64,000 nt of DNA from an uncultured Paracoccaceae bacterium. Its GTDB lineage: Bacteria; Pseudomonadota; Alphaproteobacteria; Rhodobacterales; Rhodobacteraceae. The stretch lies in NCBI GenBank assembly GCA_947492825.1, contig CANLNT010000001.1, positions 2,768,463-2,832,462 of the forward strand. The letters are read 5' to 3'. Below, piece after piece: positions 27,543-36,972 of this stretch (its first letter is position 1; each line of letters starts with the position of its first letter). The position numbers and the translations under genes were made by a program. Below the pieces are notes generated by a model. The model saw nothing but the letters and a program-made list of their open reading frames with translations, searched no databases and was not told the DNA's origin.

Positions 27543-28331
27543 ATGAAACACTTTGCCACCGCCCTTTGCCTTTTGGCGACGCCCCTTGCCGCCCAAGGAT
27601 TTGACCAGATTGCCCAGCTTGAGGTTCTGCCTGGTTGGCGCTCGGCGGATGGCACGCATATGGCGGGGCTCAAGATCACACTTGCCCCGGGATGGAAAAC
27701 CTATTGGCGTGCTCCGGGTGATGCGGGTATCCCGCCGCAGATTGATTTTTCGGGCTCTGACAACATCGAGAGTGCGCGGTTTTTGTGGCCCGTCCCGGAT
27801 GTCTTTGATCAAGGTGGCATGCGCTCGGTCGGTTATGCCGACGGTGTGGTCGTGCCGATTGAACTGACGCCTGACACCAGTGGCCCAATTGGCCTGTCCG
27901 GTGTGATGGACATTGGCGTCTGCGAAGAGATTTGTGTGCCGGTTCGCCTGCCCTTTGAACTGGCCTTGCCAGATGTCGGCAAGCGTGATCCGCAGATCGT
28001 GGCGGCGCTGGTGAATCGCCCGATGACGGCCGCAGAGGCTTCGGTGACCAACGCGACCTGCGCTGTGCAACCAACGGCGGACGGCCTGACACTCACCGCG
28101 CGCGTGACGATGCCGCAAGCAGGGGCGACCGAACATGTGGTGGTCGAGGCAGGCGATCCGCAAATCTGGGTGTCAGAGCCTGACGTGGCCCGCGCAGGTG
28201 CGGAACTGACGGCCACGGTGGACATGGTTCATATGACCGGTAATGGCTTTGCGCTTGATCGCTCTGCCGTGCGGATCACCGTGCTGGGATCAGACCACGC
28301 AGTTGATATTCAAGGCTGCGCCGCAGGCTAA
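27543..28331 (+). CDS. DsbD/ScsB N-terminal-domain-like periplasmic thiol protein
   Basis: A 262-residue protein with a signal peptide ending near LAAQG and no further membrane helix. It corresponds to the immunoglobulin-like N-terminal domain of DsbD/ScsB proteins, with the paired cysteines in [12 protein letters not shown]. The typical [16 protein letters not shown] block is present. The missing transmembrane and thioredoxin domains suggest it receives electrons from a separate reductase, as inferred for stand-alone DsbD-N proteins. The stop overlaps that of the convergent RND permease by 4 bp. Confidence 0.85.
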   Translation: MKHFATALCLLATPLAAQGFDQIAQLEVLPGWRSADGTHMAGLKITLAPGWKTYWRAPGDAGIPPQIDFSGSDNIESARFLWPVPDVFDQGGMRSVGYADGVVVPIELTPDTSGPIGLSGVMDIGVCEEICVPVRLPFELALPDVGKRDPQIVAALVNRPMTAAEASVTNATCAVQPTADGLTLTARVTMPQAGATEHVVVEAGDPQIWVSEPDVARAGAELTATVDMVHMTGNGFALDRSAVRITVLGSDHAVDIQGCAAG

Positions 28332-31300
28332 CGTGCGCGGCGCAATCCAAAGCCGATGGCGGTGACCAGATAAAGACCCGTCAGCACAGCCCCCAACCCT
28401 GCGACAAATACCCCAAATGCGGGTCCAAGCCCGCCATGCAGCAGCGGGACGAGGTCTGCAGCTGCCGCCCAAGCCGCACCCGTCCACAGAACGGGGCCGA
28501 CGGTGACGCCAAAAAGACCCACGGCCAAGACCGCGCCCATCATGGCCGGCAAGTACATGGCCGGACGCCGGCCGCGCAGTGCGCGGCGGGCCGATCTGAC
28601 CTGTTTGGCGACATCTGCCTGCATCGCCATCAGTGACGGCACGATCAGCAGCACCAACAACATCCCAAAGGCCAAACCGAAGACCAAGGTCACCACAGTC
28701 GGTTTCAGGAACTCTGCCTGATTGGACCCTTCGTACAGCAGTGGCGACAGCCCAAGGACCGTGGTCAACGTGGTCAGCAGGACCGGGCGCAATCTGTCCG
28801 ACGCCCCGTCAATAATCGCAGGTACCAACCCACGTTCCTTGGCGTATTCGTCGATTGTTGTGACCAGGACGATGCTGTCGTTGATCACAATTCCGGTCAT
28901 CCCGATCAGGCCCACCACGGTGAACATGCTCATCGGGATGCCCCACAGGTTATGGCCATAAATCGTACCGATTAGGCCAAATGGAATGATCGCCATCACG
29001 ACCAAAGGCCGTGTCCAAGACCCGAAAATCCAGGCAAGCGACAGGAAGATGCCGCAAAGCACAAGGATCAGCCCGTTGCGCGCGTCGGTCAGGAACCGGC
29101 TTTCCTGCTCACTCAGCCCTGAAAGCTGTGTGTCCACGCCAAAGCGTTCCTGAATGTCAGGCAGAATCGTTTCATTGATGATGCTTTGAATGTCGCTGGC
29201 GCGTTCGGCGTCTTCATCATCCAAGTCGCCAGTCACAGAAATCAGCGGGATGCCATTTTCACGCTGCACAACAGAGAACCCGGTGCGACTGGTGACCGTC
29301 ACCACATCGCCAAGCGGCACATAGTCGCCGGTATCGGTGCGAATAAGGGTGCGTTCCAAGAAATCCGCCGACAGCTCTCCGGGTGGCAGTTCCACACGGA
29401 TCGCCGCAGATCGTGGCCCAACGGGATAAGTCGCAGCCTCGATCCCGCCCAGCCGATTGCGCAAAACCCGGCCCAGCCCGTCGATATTGAGCCCCAGCGC
29501 CTGACCTTGCGGCGTGAGGTCTAACAGCAATTCCTCTTTGTCATATGCAAGGCTGTCCTCCAGACCGCTGATCTCGCCAAACTGCGCTAGCTCGGATTTG
29601 AGCGCCTCTGCTGCTGCCTTCAACTGCTCTGGTTCGGCACCAAACATCTGAATATCCAGACTGTCGCCACCGGGCCCCCGGCCCCATGACCGGAAACTGA
29701 CGGTTTCGGCCATCGGGTGTTGGCGGACGGTCTCTTGCAGTTCACCGACAAATTGGAAACTCGAATAGGGACGGCTGTCAGCGTCGATCAAAGTGATTGA
29801 AATCGAACCCAGTTGATCGGCGTCTTTCTGGTCAGATCCGGCAATCGCACGGCCAGAGTTGCCGCCGATCTGCGCGATCATGAAATCAACGGGATTGGCA
29901 CCATAGCGTTCTTCGTACTGCGCGCCGAGTTCGGTTGCAGCACGTTGCATTTCACGCATCATCTCAACGGTGTCGTCGCGAGTGGCACCAGGCAGCATCG
30001 CAAAGTTGCCCGTGACTTGCCCTTGTTCCGGCGCGTTGAAGAACCGCCACTGCACGTCACCCCGAATGAACAGGGCCATCTGGCTGGCAAGGATCAGAAG
30101 CGCGCCTGCCACTACCGGATATCGCGCCCAGATCACACCTGCCATGAAGGGGCGGAACAGCTTGTCCCGGACCCAATCAAAGCCCTTGTTCACAATGTAG
30201 GACGGCCAGTCGTACCACGGACGATCATTGCCGCGCTGGATCGAATGCGCCAGGTGGTGCGGCAAGATCAGAAAGCACTCGACCAGTGACGCGGCCAACA
30301 CCACGATCACAGTGAACGGTATATCTGCAATCAGGTCACCAAACCGACCCCCGATGATCACGAGGCCAAAGAAGGCGATGACGGTGGTCAATGTGGCCGA
30401 AAAGACCGGGCTAAACATACGCACCGCTGCACGTTCTGCCGCCACGACGGGTGTTTCGCCCAATTGCCTGACCCGGAAATCGGCGTGTTCACCCACAACA
30501 ATCGCGTCGTCCACCACGATCCCCAGCGTGATGATCAGCGCGAACAAAGAGATCATGTTGATCGTGATCCCGAACACATACATCAGCGCAATCGCGGCAA
30601 GCATCGCCGCGGGGATACCTGCCGCCACCCACAACGCGGTGCGGGCATTCAGGAACAGGAACAACAGGCCCAGCACCAGACCAAGCCCCATCAACCCGTT
30701 GTCCATCAGGATGTTCAGACGTCCGGTGATCTGTTCGGCCAGCGTATTGGTTAGTTGGATTTTGACCCCCTGCGGCAGGGTCGCCGACATCTCTGCTGCA
30801 ACCTCTTCGACCTGTTCCTGAAGACCGATTGCATCGCCGGTGGATGACCGGTTGACCCGCACCTGAATAGCCGGGTCATCGCCCACAAAGTAGGCCTGAT
30901 TGCGGTCCGTACCTTCGACAACAACGCGGCCCACATCGCCGACCGTCAGGCTTGACCCGTCAGGGTTCGAGCGCAGCACGACGGCCGCGATATCCTCTGC
31001 CGTGCGCTTGGCCACACCTGTCCGGACACGCGAAGCCCCGGCATCGCCCGCAGGGTCGCCCACCGCCTCTTCCGCGATGCGGTCGGCAATCATGGCCATG
31101 GTGATGTCATGCTTGATCAGGTTCAGCGACGGCACTTCGATCACGGTCGATGGGGCAGCAACGCCACGGACGTTGGCCTGCGTAACGCCCGCTGCAAAAA
31201 GCCGGACCACCAGCTCGTCAGCAAAGCGTGCAAGTTGATCGACACTCACCGGTCCGGAAATGACGACATCTGTCACCCGGTCAGACCAGCCACCACGCCG

Positions 31301-31714
31301 GATTTCAGGGTCATCGGCGTCGCTTGGCAGGTTCGTGGTACTGTCGAGCACGAATTGCACGTCTTCTGTGGCCGTCTCAATCTCCGTTCCGGGTTCAAAC
31401 TCCAGCGTCAGGGATGCGCGCCCCTCAGTCGCACGGGCAAAGGACGCGGTGACCCCGTCGACCGCCAGCAGCGCTGGCTCAAGAATTTGCACAATACCTT
31501 CATCAACGGCCTCTGCGCCTGCGCCATCCCACCGCACGGTGATATCGACGTCATCGACCACCACATCGGGAAAGAACTGCGCCCGCATGTTGGGGAAGGC
31601 GATCATGCCCGCCGCAAGCATGAGTAAGAGCAGCAGATTGGCGATGGTCTTGTGCCGCGTGAAATAGGACAGCAGGCTGCCCAGATTGCTTGATGTCGCC
31701 TCACGGTATGCCAT
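28328..31714 (-). CDS. RND efflux transporter permease
   Basis: A 1128-residue AcrB-type permease. It has the twelve-helix duplicated fold with two large periplasmic domains. Helix 4 carries the proton-relay aspartates in LGIVVDDAIVVGEH, and the second half has GLIGMTGIVINDSIVL. It would export small molecules using proton influx. The C-terminus extends roughly 80 residues past the last standard helix, with two extra hydrophobic segments. Its ATG overlaps the adaptor stop (TGATG). No outer-membrane channel gene is adjacent. The substrate is unknown. Confidence 0.93.
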   Translation of the reverse strand: MAYREATSSNLGSLLSYFTRHKTIANLLLLLMLAAGMIAFPNMRAQFFPDVVVDDVDITVRWDGAGAEAVDEGIVQILEPALLAVDGVTASFARATEGRASLTLEFEPGTEIETATEDVQFVLDSTTNLPSDADDPEIRRGGWSDRVTDVVISGPVSVDQLARFADELVVRLFAAGVTQANVRGVAAPSTVIEVPSLNLIKHDITMAMIADRIAEEAVGDPAGDAGASRVRTGVAKRTAEDIAAVVLRSNPDGSSLTVGDVGRVVVEGTDRNQAYFVGDDPAIQVRVNRSSTGDAIGLQEQVEEVAAEMSATLPQGVKIQLTNTLAEQITGRLNILMDNGLMGLGLVLGLLFLFLNARTALWVAAGIPAAMLAAIALMYVFGITINMISLFALIITLGIVVDDAIVVGEHADFRVRQLGETPVVAAERAAVRMFSPVFSATLTTVIAFFGLVIIGGRFGDLIADIPFTVIVVLAASLVECFLILPHHLAHSIQRGNDRPWYDWPSYIVNKGFDWVRDKLFRPFMAGVIWARYPVVAGALLILASQMALFIRGDVQWRFFNAPEQGQVTGNFAMLPGATRDDTVEMMREMQRAATELGAQYEERYGANPVDFMIAQIGGNSGRAIAGSDQKDADQLGSISITLIDADSRPYSSFQFVGELQETVRQHPMAETVSFRSWGRGPGGDSLDIQMFGAEPEQLKAAAEALKSELAQFGEISGLEDSLAYDKEELLLDLTPQGQALGLNIDGLGRVLRNRLGGIEAATYPVGPRSAAIRVELPPGELSADFLERTLIRTDTGDYVPLGDVVTVTSRTGFSVVQRENGIPLISVTGDLDDEDAERASDIQSIINETILPDIQERFGVDTQLSGLSEQESRFLTDARNGLILVLCGIFLSLAWIFGSWTRPLVVMAIIPFGLIGTIYGHNLWGIPMSMFTVVGLIGMTGIVINDSIVLVTTIDEYAKERGLVPAIIDGASDRLRPVLLTTLTTVLGLSPLLYEGSNQAEFLKPTVVTLVFGLAFGMLLVLLIVPSLMAMQADVAKQVRSARRALRGRRPAMYLPAMMGAVLAVGLFGVTVGPVLWTGAAWAAAADLVPLLHGGLGPAFGVFVAGLGAVLTGLYLVTAIGFGLRRAR

Positions 31715-33168
31715 CAGCTGCCCATCCGGCTTTCAAGGCGGCTCACGACGTCTGCCGGCACTTCATCTTGCTCAAGTTGCGCCATCACCCGTGCCTTGGC
31801 CTCTGCGGGCATGCGGCTTTCTTCGACAAAGGCCACCAGTTTGGCGCGTCGTTCTGCATCAAGCGCCACGGTTTCCGGTTCGGCAGGTGGCGCATTCGCC
31901 GCATCAGGATCAATCGGGCGCACGCCGATCCCGGCACCCAAAAGTGGCGAGCGTTCGGCCACGATCTGTTGCCCGGCAAGCGGACCAACCCGGATAATCA
32001 CATCATCCTTTTGCCGCCGCAGCAGTGTGACCTCGCGGCTTTCAAGCCTGTTGTCGTCCGACACCACCAGAACGGTTTCATCCGCCGCCACGGCGGTCGC
32101 GGGCACAAGGGCGACATTGTCCAACGGCGGTTCGGCCACGCTGACGGTCACAAAATCACCGGGGCGAAAGCCGGGGGCCGCGTCAAGCTGGGCAAAGATC
32201 AGTCGCCCGGTCTGCCCACTGGCGACGGCTGCGCCTTCGCGACTGATCCGCCCCTCGGCCACCAGATCAACGCCAGAGACATCCAGACGGACCGACACTG
32301 GCAGGTTCGGCAAGCGGCCATCCTGCAAAAGCCGCGCATATTGCGAGGTGGAGACCCGGAATGCGACCTCGAGTTGGTCAGGATCAACCAAGGTCGCCAC
32401 GCGTTCATTGGCCGTAACACGGCCACCAAGGGCCACGGCCACCTCTGACAACATGCCGTCGAAAACGGCGAACATTTCTGTGTCATTCAACGTGCGCTCC
32501 GCCTCAGCCAAATCAATACGCACGCGGGCCAGACGCGTGGTTGACTGGTCAACGCGCGCTTCGGCGCTGGCAAGCGATTGTCGTCGCGCCAGAACCGCGG
32601 CATCGGCTGAAGAGGCCGCAAGTTCGGCGGTCTCGACCGCCGCCGCGGTGCCGACGCCGCGGGATTGCAGATCACGCGCACGGGTCAGGGCCGTCTTGCG
32701 CAGCGCTGCCTGCTCTTCTGCGGCTTGCTGTTCATCTTGCGCCAACAGCAAGCCACGTTCTGCATCGCGCAGCTCGGCCTCGGCGTCCTGCAAATCCGCC
32801 GCGGTGCGGTCCCGTGCGGCCTTGGCTGTTGTCGGGTCAATCGAGATTAGCAAATCGCCCTGCGCCACATCGCCGCCTTCCACAAAGCTGTCTGCCGCCT
32901 GCAGTACCGTACCGCCTACAGGCATTCGCAAATCCAGCGTCCGGGTGCTGCGCAACTCACCAAAAACCGTCAATTCGGGCGTCAAGGTTTGTGGGGTCAA
33001 TGTTACGACGTTGACTGCAAAGACCCGTTCGCGCTGCGGAAAACTGCGTGGCTCTGCGTTCATCCGCGCCTCGACCGCGCCGCGCACGGTGTTCGCCGCG
33101 AGCGCCATCAGGCCCAGCGTGACTGCCAAAAGAAAGATCCCAATCAATGATCGCCGTAGAAATCGCAT
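31714..33168 (-). CDS. RND efflux periplasmic adaptor (membrane fusion protein)
   Basis: A 484-residue adaptor. An N-terminal hydrophobic anchor (LIGIFLLAVTLGLMALA) is followed by a barrel-sandwich half (GGTVLQAADSFVEGGDVAQGDLLISID), a long Ala/Glu-rich coiled-coil hairpin (about 125-225), the second lipoyl half and a beta-barrel domain. It links the RND permease to an outer-membrane channel. A charged helical extension after about residue 420 (DAERRAKLVAFVEESRM) is not part of the standard fold. It is the first gene of the two-gene operon with the permease. Confidence 0.9.
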   Translation of the reverse strand: MRFLRRSLIGIFLLAVTLGLMALAANTVRGAVEARMNAEPRSFPQRERVFAVNVVTLTPQTLTPELTVFGELRSTRTLDLRMPVGGTVLQAADSFVEGGDVAQGDLLISIDPTTAKAARDRTAADLQDAEAELRDAERGLLLAQDEQQAAEEQAALRKTALTRARDLQSRGVGTAAAVETAELAASSADAAVLARRQSLASAEARVDQSTTRLARVRIDLAEAERTLNDTEMFAVFDGMLSEVAVALGGRVTANERVATLVDPDQLEVAFRVSTSQYARLLQDGRLPNLPVSVRLDVSGVDLVAEGRISREGAAVASGQTGRLIFAQLDAAPGFRPGDFVTVSVAEPPLDNVALVPATAVAADETVLVVSDDNRLESREVTLLRRQKDDVIIRVGPLAGQQIVAERSPLLGAGIGVRPIDPDAANAPPAEPETVALDAERRAKLVAFVEESRMPAEAKARVMAQLEQDEVPADVVSRLESRMGS

Positions 33169-33253
33169 GCCGAACCACCTTTTTCGTCCGCCCTAAACGG
33201 TAGCGCATTATGGACCGCTGACCAGCAGCCCAAGGATCAAACGTGATGACACG

Positions 33254-33796
33254 TCATTTCCGTCGCAAGTGTTCGTCCAGTCGCGGCATGATTTCGACGA
33301 AATTGCAGGGCCGGTGCCGAAAATCGAGCTGTTTGCCCAAAATCTCATCCCAAGCGTCCTTGCAGGCCCCAGGCGATCCGGGCAGCGCAAACAGATAGGT
33401 GCCATGTGCGACGCCACCTGTCGCACGGCTTTGTACAGCACTGGTGCCGATTTTTGCCATGCTCACATGGGTGAAAACCGTGCCAAAGGCGTCGATCTCT
33501 TTCTCGTAGACGTCGCGATGCGCCTCAACCGTGACATCACGTCCGGTCAGGCCGGTGCCGCCAGTGCTGATCACCACGTCAATGTCAGGGTCCTGACACC
33601 AGAGCCGCAATTGCTCTGCGATTTGATCCCGGTCATCGGGCAGAATGTGCCGTGCCGCAAGGGAATGGCCCGCGCCGGTCAACCGATCCACCAACACGTC
33701 GCCTGACCGGTCATCGGCCGCCGTGCGCGTGTCGCTGACGGTCAGAACGGCAATCCGCACAGCAACAAATTGGCGGGCTTCATCAATTTGGGTCAT
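33254..33796 (-). CDS. moaB: Molybdenum cofactor biosynthesis protein MoaB
   Basis: A 180-residue MoaB/MogA-fold protein that adenylylates molybdopterin. The nucleotide-binding loop is VISTGGTGLTGRDVT, preceded by VLTVSDTRTAADDRSGD and followed by FALPGSPGACKDAW. The ATG at 33796 overlaps the upstream uracil-DNA glycosylase stop as ATGA, so the two are co-translated. A longer in-frame extension upstream is the shadow of that gene. Confidence 0.93.
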   Translation of the reverse strand: MTQIDEARQFVAVRIAVLTVSDTRTAADDRSGDVLVDRLTGAGHSLAARHILPDDRDQIAEQLRLWCQDPDIDVVISTGGTGLTGRDVTVEAHRDVYEKEIDAFGTVFTHVSMAKIGTSAVQSRATGGVAHGTYLFALPGSPGACKDAWDEILGKQLDFRHRPCNFVEIMPRLDEHLRRK

Positions 33797-34584
33797 GTGG
33801 CATCCTTTAGCCGCGCCTTGAGCGTGAGCAGATCGGCCCAAGCCTCTCGCTTGGCGGCGGTTTGGCGCAGCAGGTAGGCGGGGTGGAACATGGGCAATGC
33901 GGGGCGGCCCACGGCCTCTGCCCAAGTGCCGCGGATACGAGTAATCCCGGCACGGCCCAAAAGGGCCTGACATGGCGTATTTCCCATCAAAACAAGCACA
34001 TCGGGGTTCGCCAGCGTGATGTGGCGCTGCAAAAACGGCAACATCATCGCGATTTCCACAGGGCTGGGCGTTGCATTCGACGGCGGCCGCCAGGGCATGA
34101 CGTTGGTGATGTAGACGGCATCGGTGAGGTTTTGGGCAGCGCGATCCAGCCCAATGGCGGCCAGCATCTTGTCAAGCAATTGCCCGGCCTGTCCAACAAA
34201 GGGTTTGCCCGCGATGTCTTCCTGACGGCCCGGTGCCTCGCCTACGACCATGACCCGCGCACCGGGTTGGCCATCGCAGAAGACAAAGGACTTGGCCCCG
34301 CGCTTGAGTTCGCAAAGGTCAAAGTCCTGCATCACTTGCGCCAACTGCCCAAGGTCTTGCGCGGCTTCGGCAGCGGCAGTTGCGACGGCCACAGCGTCGG
34401 GTTCGGCCTGCACCACAGGTGCCGAAATTTCCGGATTTTTTTCAACGGGTTGGACGGGCTTTTCGAGTGGAACATTCAGGGCATAGCGGTCAATTGGCGT
34501 CTCTTCCAGCGCCTCATCAGCGCCCAGATCGATGTACCATTCCAGCAAGGCACGGTCTGCCCAATATGTATTTGCCGATTCCAT
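33793..34584 (-). CDS. Uracil-DNA glycosylase, family 4-like, iron-sulfur ligands incomplete
   Basis: A 263-residue protein. The family 4/5-type catalytic block is GEAPGRQEDIAGKPFVGQAG (115-134), and the C-terminal motif is MFHPAYLLR. It should excise uracil from DNA. Canonical family 4 enzymes bind a 4Fe-4S cluster with four cysteines; here only C91 (DFDLCELKRG) remains of the N-terminal pair, and the later ligands are replaced in NVMPWRPP and EIAMMLPF. The first ~80 residues are low-complexity. The start at 34584 (MESANTYWAD) is preferred over 34650. Confidence 0.85.
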   Translation of the reverse strand: MESANTYWADRALLEWYIDLGADEALEETPIDRYALNVPLEKPVQPVEKNPEISAPVVQAEPDAVAVATAAAEAAQDLGQLAQVMQDFDLCELKRGAKSFVFCDGQPGARVMVVGEAPGRQEDIAGKPFVGQAGQLLDKMLAAIGLDRAAQNLTDAVYITNVMPWRPPSNATPSPVEIAMMLPFLQRHITLANPDVLVLMGNTPCQALLGRAGITRIRGTWAEAVGRPALPMFHPAYLLRQTAAKREAWADLLTLKARLKDAT

Positions 34585-34703
34585 GCGCCAACTTACCCAG
34601 CCTCTGAGGCAAATGGCAGCCCCTTGCAAAACCGCCGCAGGACGCGCCATTGCCGCGCTTTGCGGGCTCTCTTATAAGGCGGGGAAATCACAAGAGGCCG
34701 CCC

Positions 34704-35663
34704 ATGTCCTTTCGCGCCCGCCACCTGCTTGGTATCGAACACCTCGCCCCGGATGAAATCACCGAACTGCTTGATCTTGCTGATCAATATGCCGACCACA
34801 ATCGCGCGGGCCGCAGCCACAAGGACGTGCTTGCCGGGCTGACGCAGATCAATATGTTCTTTGAAAACTCGACCCGGACGCAGGCGAGCTTTGAGTTGGC
34901 GGGCAAGAAACTGGGTGCCGACGTGATGAACATGGCGATGCAGGCCAGTTCGATCAAAAAGGGTGAAACGCTGATTGATACGGCGTTGACCCTGAATGCG
35001 ATGCACCCTGATTTGTTGGTGGTGCGGCATCCGCATTCGGGGGCCGTTGATTTGCTGGCGCAAAAGGTCAATGGCGCGGTGCTGAACGCAGGAGACGGGC
35101 GGCACGAGCACCCGACCCAAGCACTGCTGGACGCGCTCACAATCCGCCGCGCCAAGGGCCGCCTGCATCGGCTAAGTATCGCAATTTGTGGGGATATTTC
35201 CCATTCTCGCGTTGCGCGATCCAACATCATGCTACTGGGCAAGATGGAAAACCGTGTGCGGTTGATCGGGCCGCCAACCCTGATGCCAAGCGGCATTTCA
35301 GAGTTCGGGGTTGAGGTCTTTGACAATATGGAAGAAGGCCTGAAAGACGTGGACGTGGTGATGATGCTGCGCCTTCAGAAAGAGCGGATGGATGGTGGGT
35401 TCATTCCATCTGAACGTGAGTATTTTCACCGCTATGGCCTTGATTTTACGAAGCTTTCCCATGCAAAATCCGACGCCATCGTGATGCACCCCGGCCCGAT
35501 GAACCGAGGTGTTGAAATTGATGGCACAATCGCCGATGACATTAACCGCAGCGTCATTCAGACACAGGTTGAAATGGGTGTCGCGGTTAGGATGGCGGCG
35601 ATGGATTTGCTGGCTAGAAACCTGAAAGAAAACAGAAAATCAGCGCAGGGCGTGATGGCATGA
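34704..35663 (+). CDS. pyrB: Aspartate carbamoyltransferase catalytic subunit
   Basis: A 319-residue PyrB. The carbamoyl-phosphate loop is [12 protein letters not shown], and other family blocks are [28 protein letters not shown], and [12 protein letters not shown]. It catalyses the first committed step of pyrimidine synthesis. The ATG at 34704 begins [14 protein letters not shown]. The stop overlaps the next gene's ATG as ATGA. No pyrI regulatory subunit is present; the downstream pyrC homologue lacks zinc ligands, pointing to a PyrB-PyrC' complex as in Pseudomonas. Confidence 0.96.
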   Translation: MSFRARHLLGIEHLAPDEITELLDLADQYADHNRAGRSHKDVLAGLTQINMFFENSTRTQASFELAGKKLGADVMNMAMQASSIKKGETLIDTALTLNAMHPDLLVVRHPHSGAVDLLAQKVNGAVLNAGDGRHEHPTQALLDALTIRRAKGRLHRLSIAICGDISHSRVARSNIMLLGKMENRVRLIGPPTLMPSGISEFGVEVFDNMEEGLKDVDVVMMLRLQKERMDGGFIPSEREYFHRYGLDFTKLSHAKSDAIVMHPGPMNRGVEIDGTIADDINRSVIQTQVEMGVAVRMAAMDLLARNLKENRKSAQGVMA

Positions 35664-36184
35664 GCCTGACAATCCCCGCCACCGACCACGGGCAAATCCG
35701 TGTTTTCGCGGTCACTGGCCCGGTGCCGCCGGGGCTGGTGGATAAGGACGCGGATGCGCTGACCGACACCTTTGGCGTGACAGGCTTAGACGCTGATTTC
35801 ATTGACGTTTTCGACACCCAAGCCCTGGGTGACATGACCCTAACCGACTTTCTGCAGCATGGCTATGACATCACGCCCGATGCGGCTGATCTGGCGATGC
35901 TGCAAGGGTTGGAAGGCATCGTAGTGCTGATGATGAGCCGGGCCGCGGGCGGAGAGACCACCGTACTGTCCCTTGGTGCCGGTGTGAAACACGTCACGAC
36001 GCTGGGCGACAAGGCGCAACTGTCCGTCGCACCGCCGCTGGAAAGCCTGTCTTCTCAGGGAGTTATCGAACCCATTGCCGGCAAGCCCGCCAAGTCAGAC
36101 GCCCGGATCGGTGGCATGGTCGCGATGGTCGCACTTGTGGTGATGATGCTGCTGGTGGGTCTGATGGTGTGGGTCGGCGGATAG
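35660..36184 (+). CDS. Conserved membrane-anchored protein between pyrB and pyrC
   Basis: A 174-residue protein I cannot assign. The N-terminal ~140 residues form a soluble domain rich in Asp and Leu, and a single hydrophobic helix ([21 protein letters not shown]) ends the chain, so it is C-terminally anchored with the soluble domain in the cytoplasm. It is translationally coupled to pyrB (ATGA). Its position suggests a role linked to pyrimidine synthesis or simply co-expression. Confidence 0.75.
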   Translation: MSLTIPATDHGQIRVFAVTGPVPPGLVDKDADALTDTFGVTGLDADFIDVFDTQALGDMTLTDFLQHGYDITPDAADLAMLQGLEGIVVLMMSRAAGGETTVLSLGAGVKHVTTLGDKAQLSVAPPLESLSSQGVIEPIAGKPAKSDARIGGMVAMVALVVMMLLVGLMVWVGG

Positions 36185-36207
36185 CACCGTGCGTCCCGTT
36201 CCGGGTG

Positions 36208-36251
36208 ATGCACAAACCATGCACATCCCATACACAGACCATGCAGCCGCC
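36208..36251 (+). promoter_or_regulatory. Four direct repeats of ATGCACANNCC at exact 11-bp period
   Basis: ATGCACAAACC (36208), ATGCACATCCC (36219), ATACACAGACC (36230) and ATGCAGCCGCC (36241) follow each other without gaps at 11-bp intervals. Copies 1-2 are the best, 3-4 degenerate. The core ATGCACA is the reverse complement of TGTGCAT, the core of the mcl1-upstream array, and the period is identical. The array ends 112 bp before the next gene's ATG. It is probably an operator read by the same oligomerising regulator. Confidence 0.65.
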
Positions 36252-36363
36252 CGTCTGAATTTCGGTTAACTATGGTGCACCCGCGACAACCACAAGATGT
36301 GCCATTGGGTCAAAACCCGACAAATTCCACGGTCCTGCCGCTTTGTCCTGACACAAGGTAAGG

Positions 36364-36951
36364 ATGAAAGATCTGGATCACGAAAGCGCTCCTGCGGACG
36401 ACAGTTGGGCCTATTCGCTTGACGATGGGGAGGTGCTGCAGTGGCACCGCCGCCCGGCCCGTGGCTTTTACCTGCGGTTGCGCGACGTCATTAACTACTG
36501 GCCCCTGCTGACGATCGGATTTCTTTTCACGCTGATTCCAGCGGTCAATGTCGCATCATTCCTGATGGAACCCCCGCCGGATATTAACGCTTTCTTACCC
36601 TTTTGGTTTTCGTTCCATTTGGTCTGTTTCGTCACCTTGCAAATCGGCCTCTCGGTGTGGCGGAACGCACGGCAGACGTCAGCGCATTATTCGCTGACCG
36701 GCAGCCGTGCGGTTGTGGTTAATACGTGGCCCTTTCGGTCGTCCCGCGAATTTGCCTTGTCTCATCTGTCACCGGGTATGATCCAGGACGAAGTGCATGT
36801 CAGCCAGTCCAAGCCACGGTCGATCTATTTTCGGCGCTACCGACCCCATGTCGGGGCGCTGCAAATGGCGCGGTCTGGCAGCTTTGATTATCAGTCGAAA
36901 GAGGACTCCAAGGTGGTCTATGATAATCTGCAACGGATGCATTGTAGATGA
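36364..36951 (+). CDS. Two-helix membrane protein with PH-like C-terminal domain
   Basis: A 195-residue protein of unknown function. The N-terminus has LDDGEVLQWHRRPARGF, resembling the GE-x-W-x-x-P entry of bacterial PH-like membrane proteins. It is followed by two hydrophobic helices (about 43-65 and 78-100), then a beta-rich cytoplasmic domain starting with SAHYSLTGSRAVVV. It is paralogous in layout to the next gene, 21 bp downstream. An 11-bp phased repeat array lies upstream, suggesting dedicated regulation. Confidence 0.75.
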   Translation: MKDLDHESAPADDSWAYSLDDGEVLQWHRRPARGFYLRLRDVINYWPLLTIGFLFTLIPAVNVASFLMEPPPDINAFLPFWFSFHLVCFVTLQIGLSVWRNARQTSAHYSLTGSRAVVVNTWPFRSSREFALSHLSPGMIQDEVHVSQSKPRSIYFRRYRPHVGALQMARSGSFDYQSKEDSKVVYDNLQRMHCR

Positions 36952-36972
36952 GTCAAAGGTTGGTTTGAAGGA

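Noticed and set aside
31796..33196. Long plus-strand open frame (466 codons) opposite the RND adaptor gene
   Set aside because: It is a GC-driven shadow: Ser/Arg/Ala-rich with no domain, while the minus strand encodes a clear adaptor protein.
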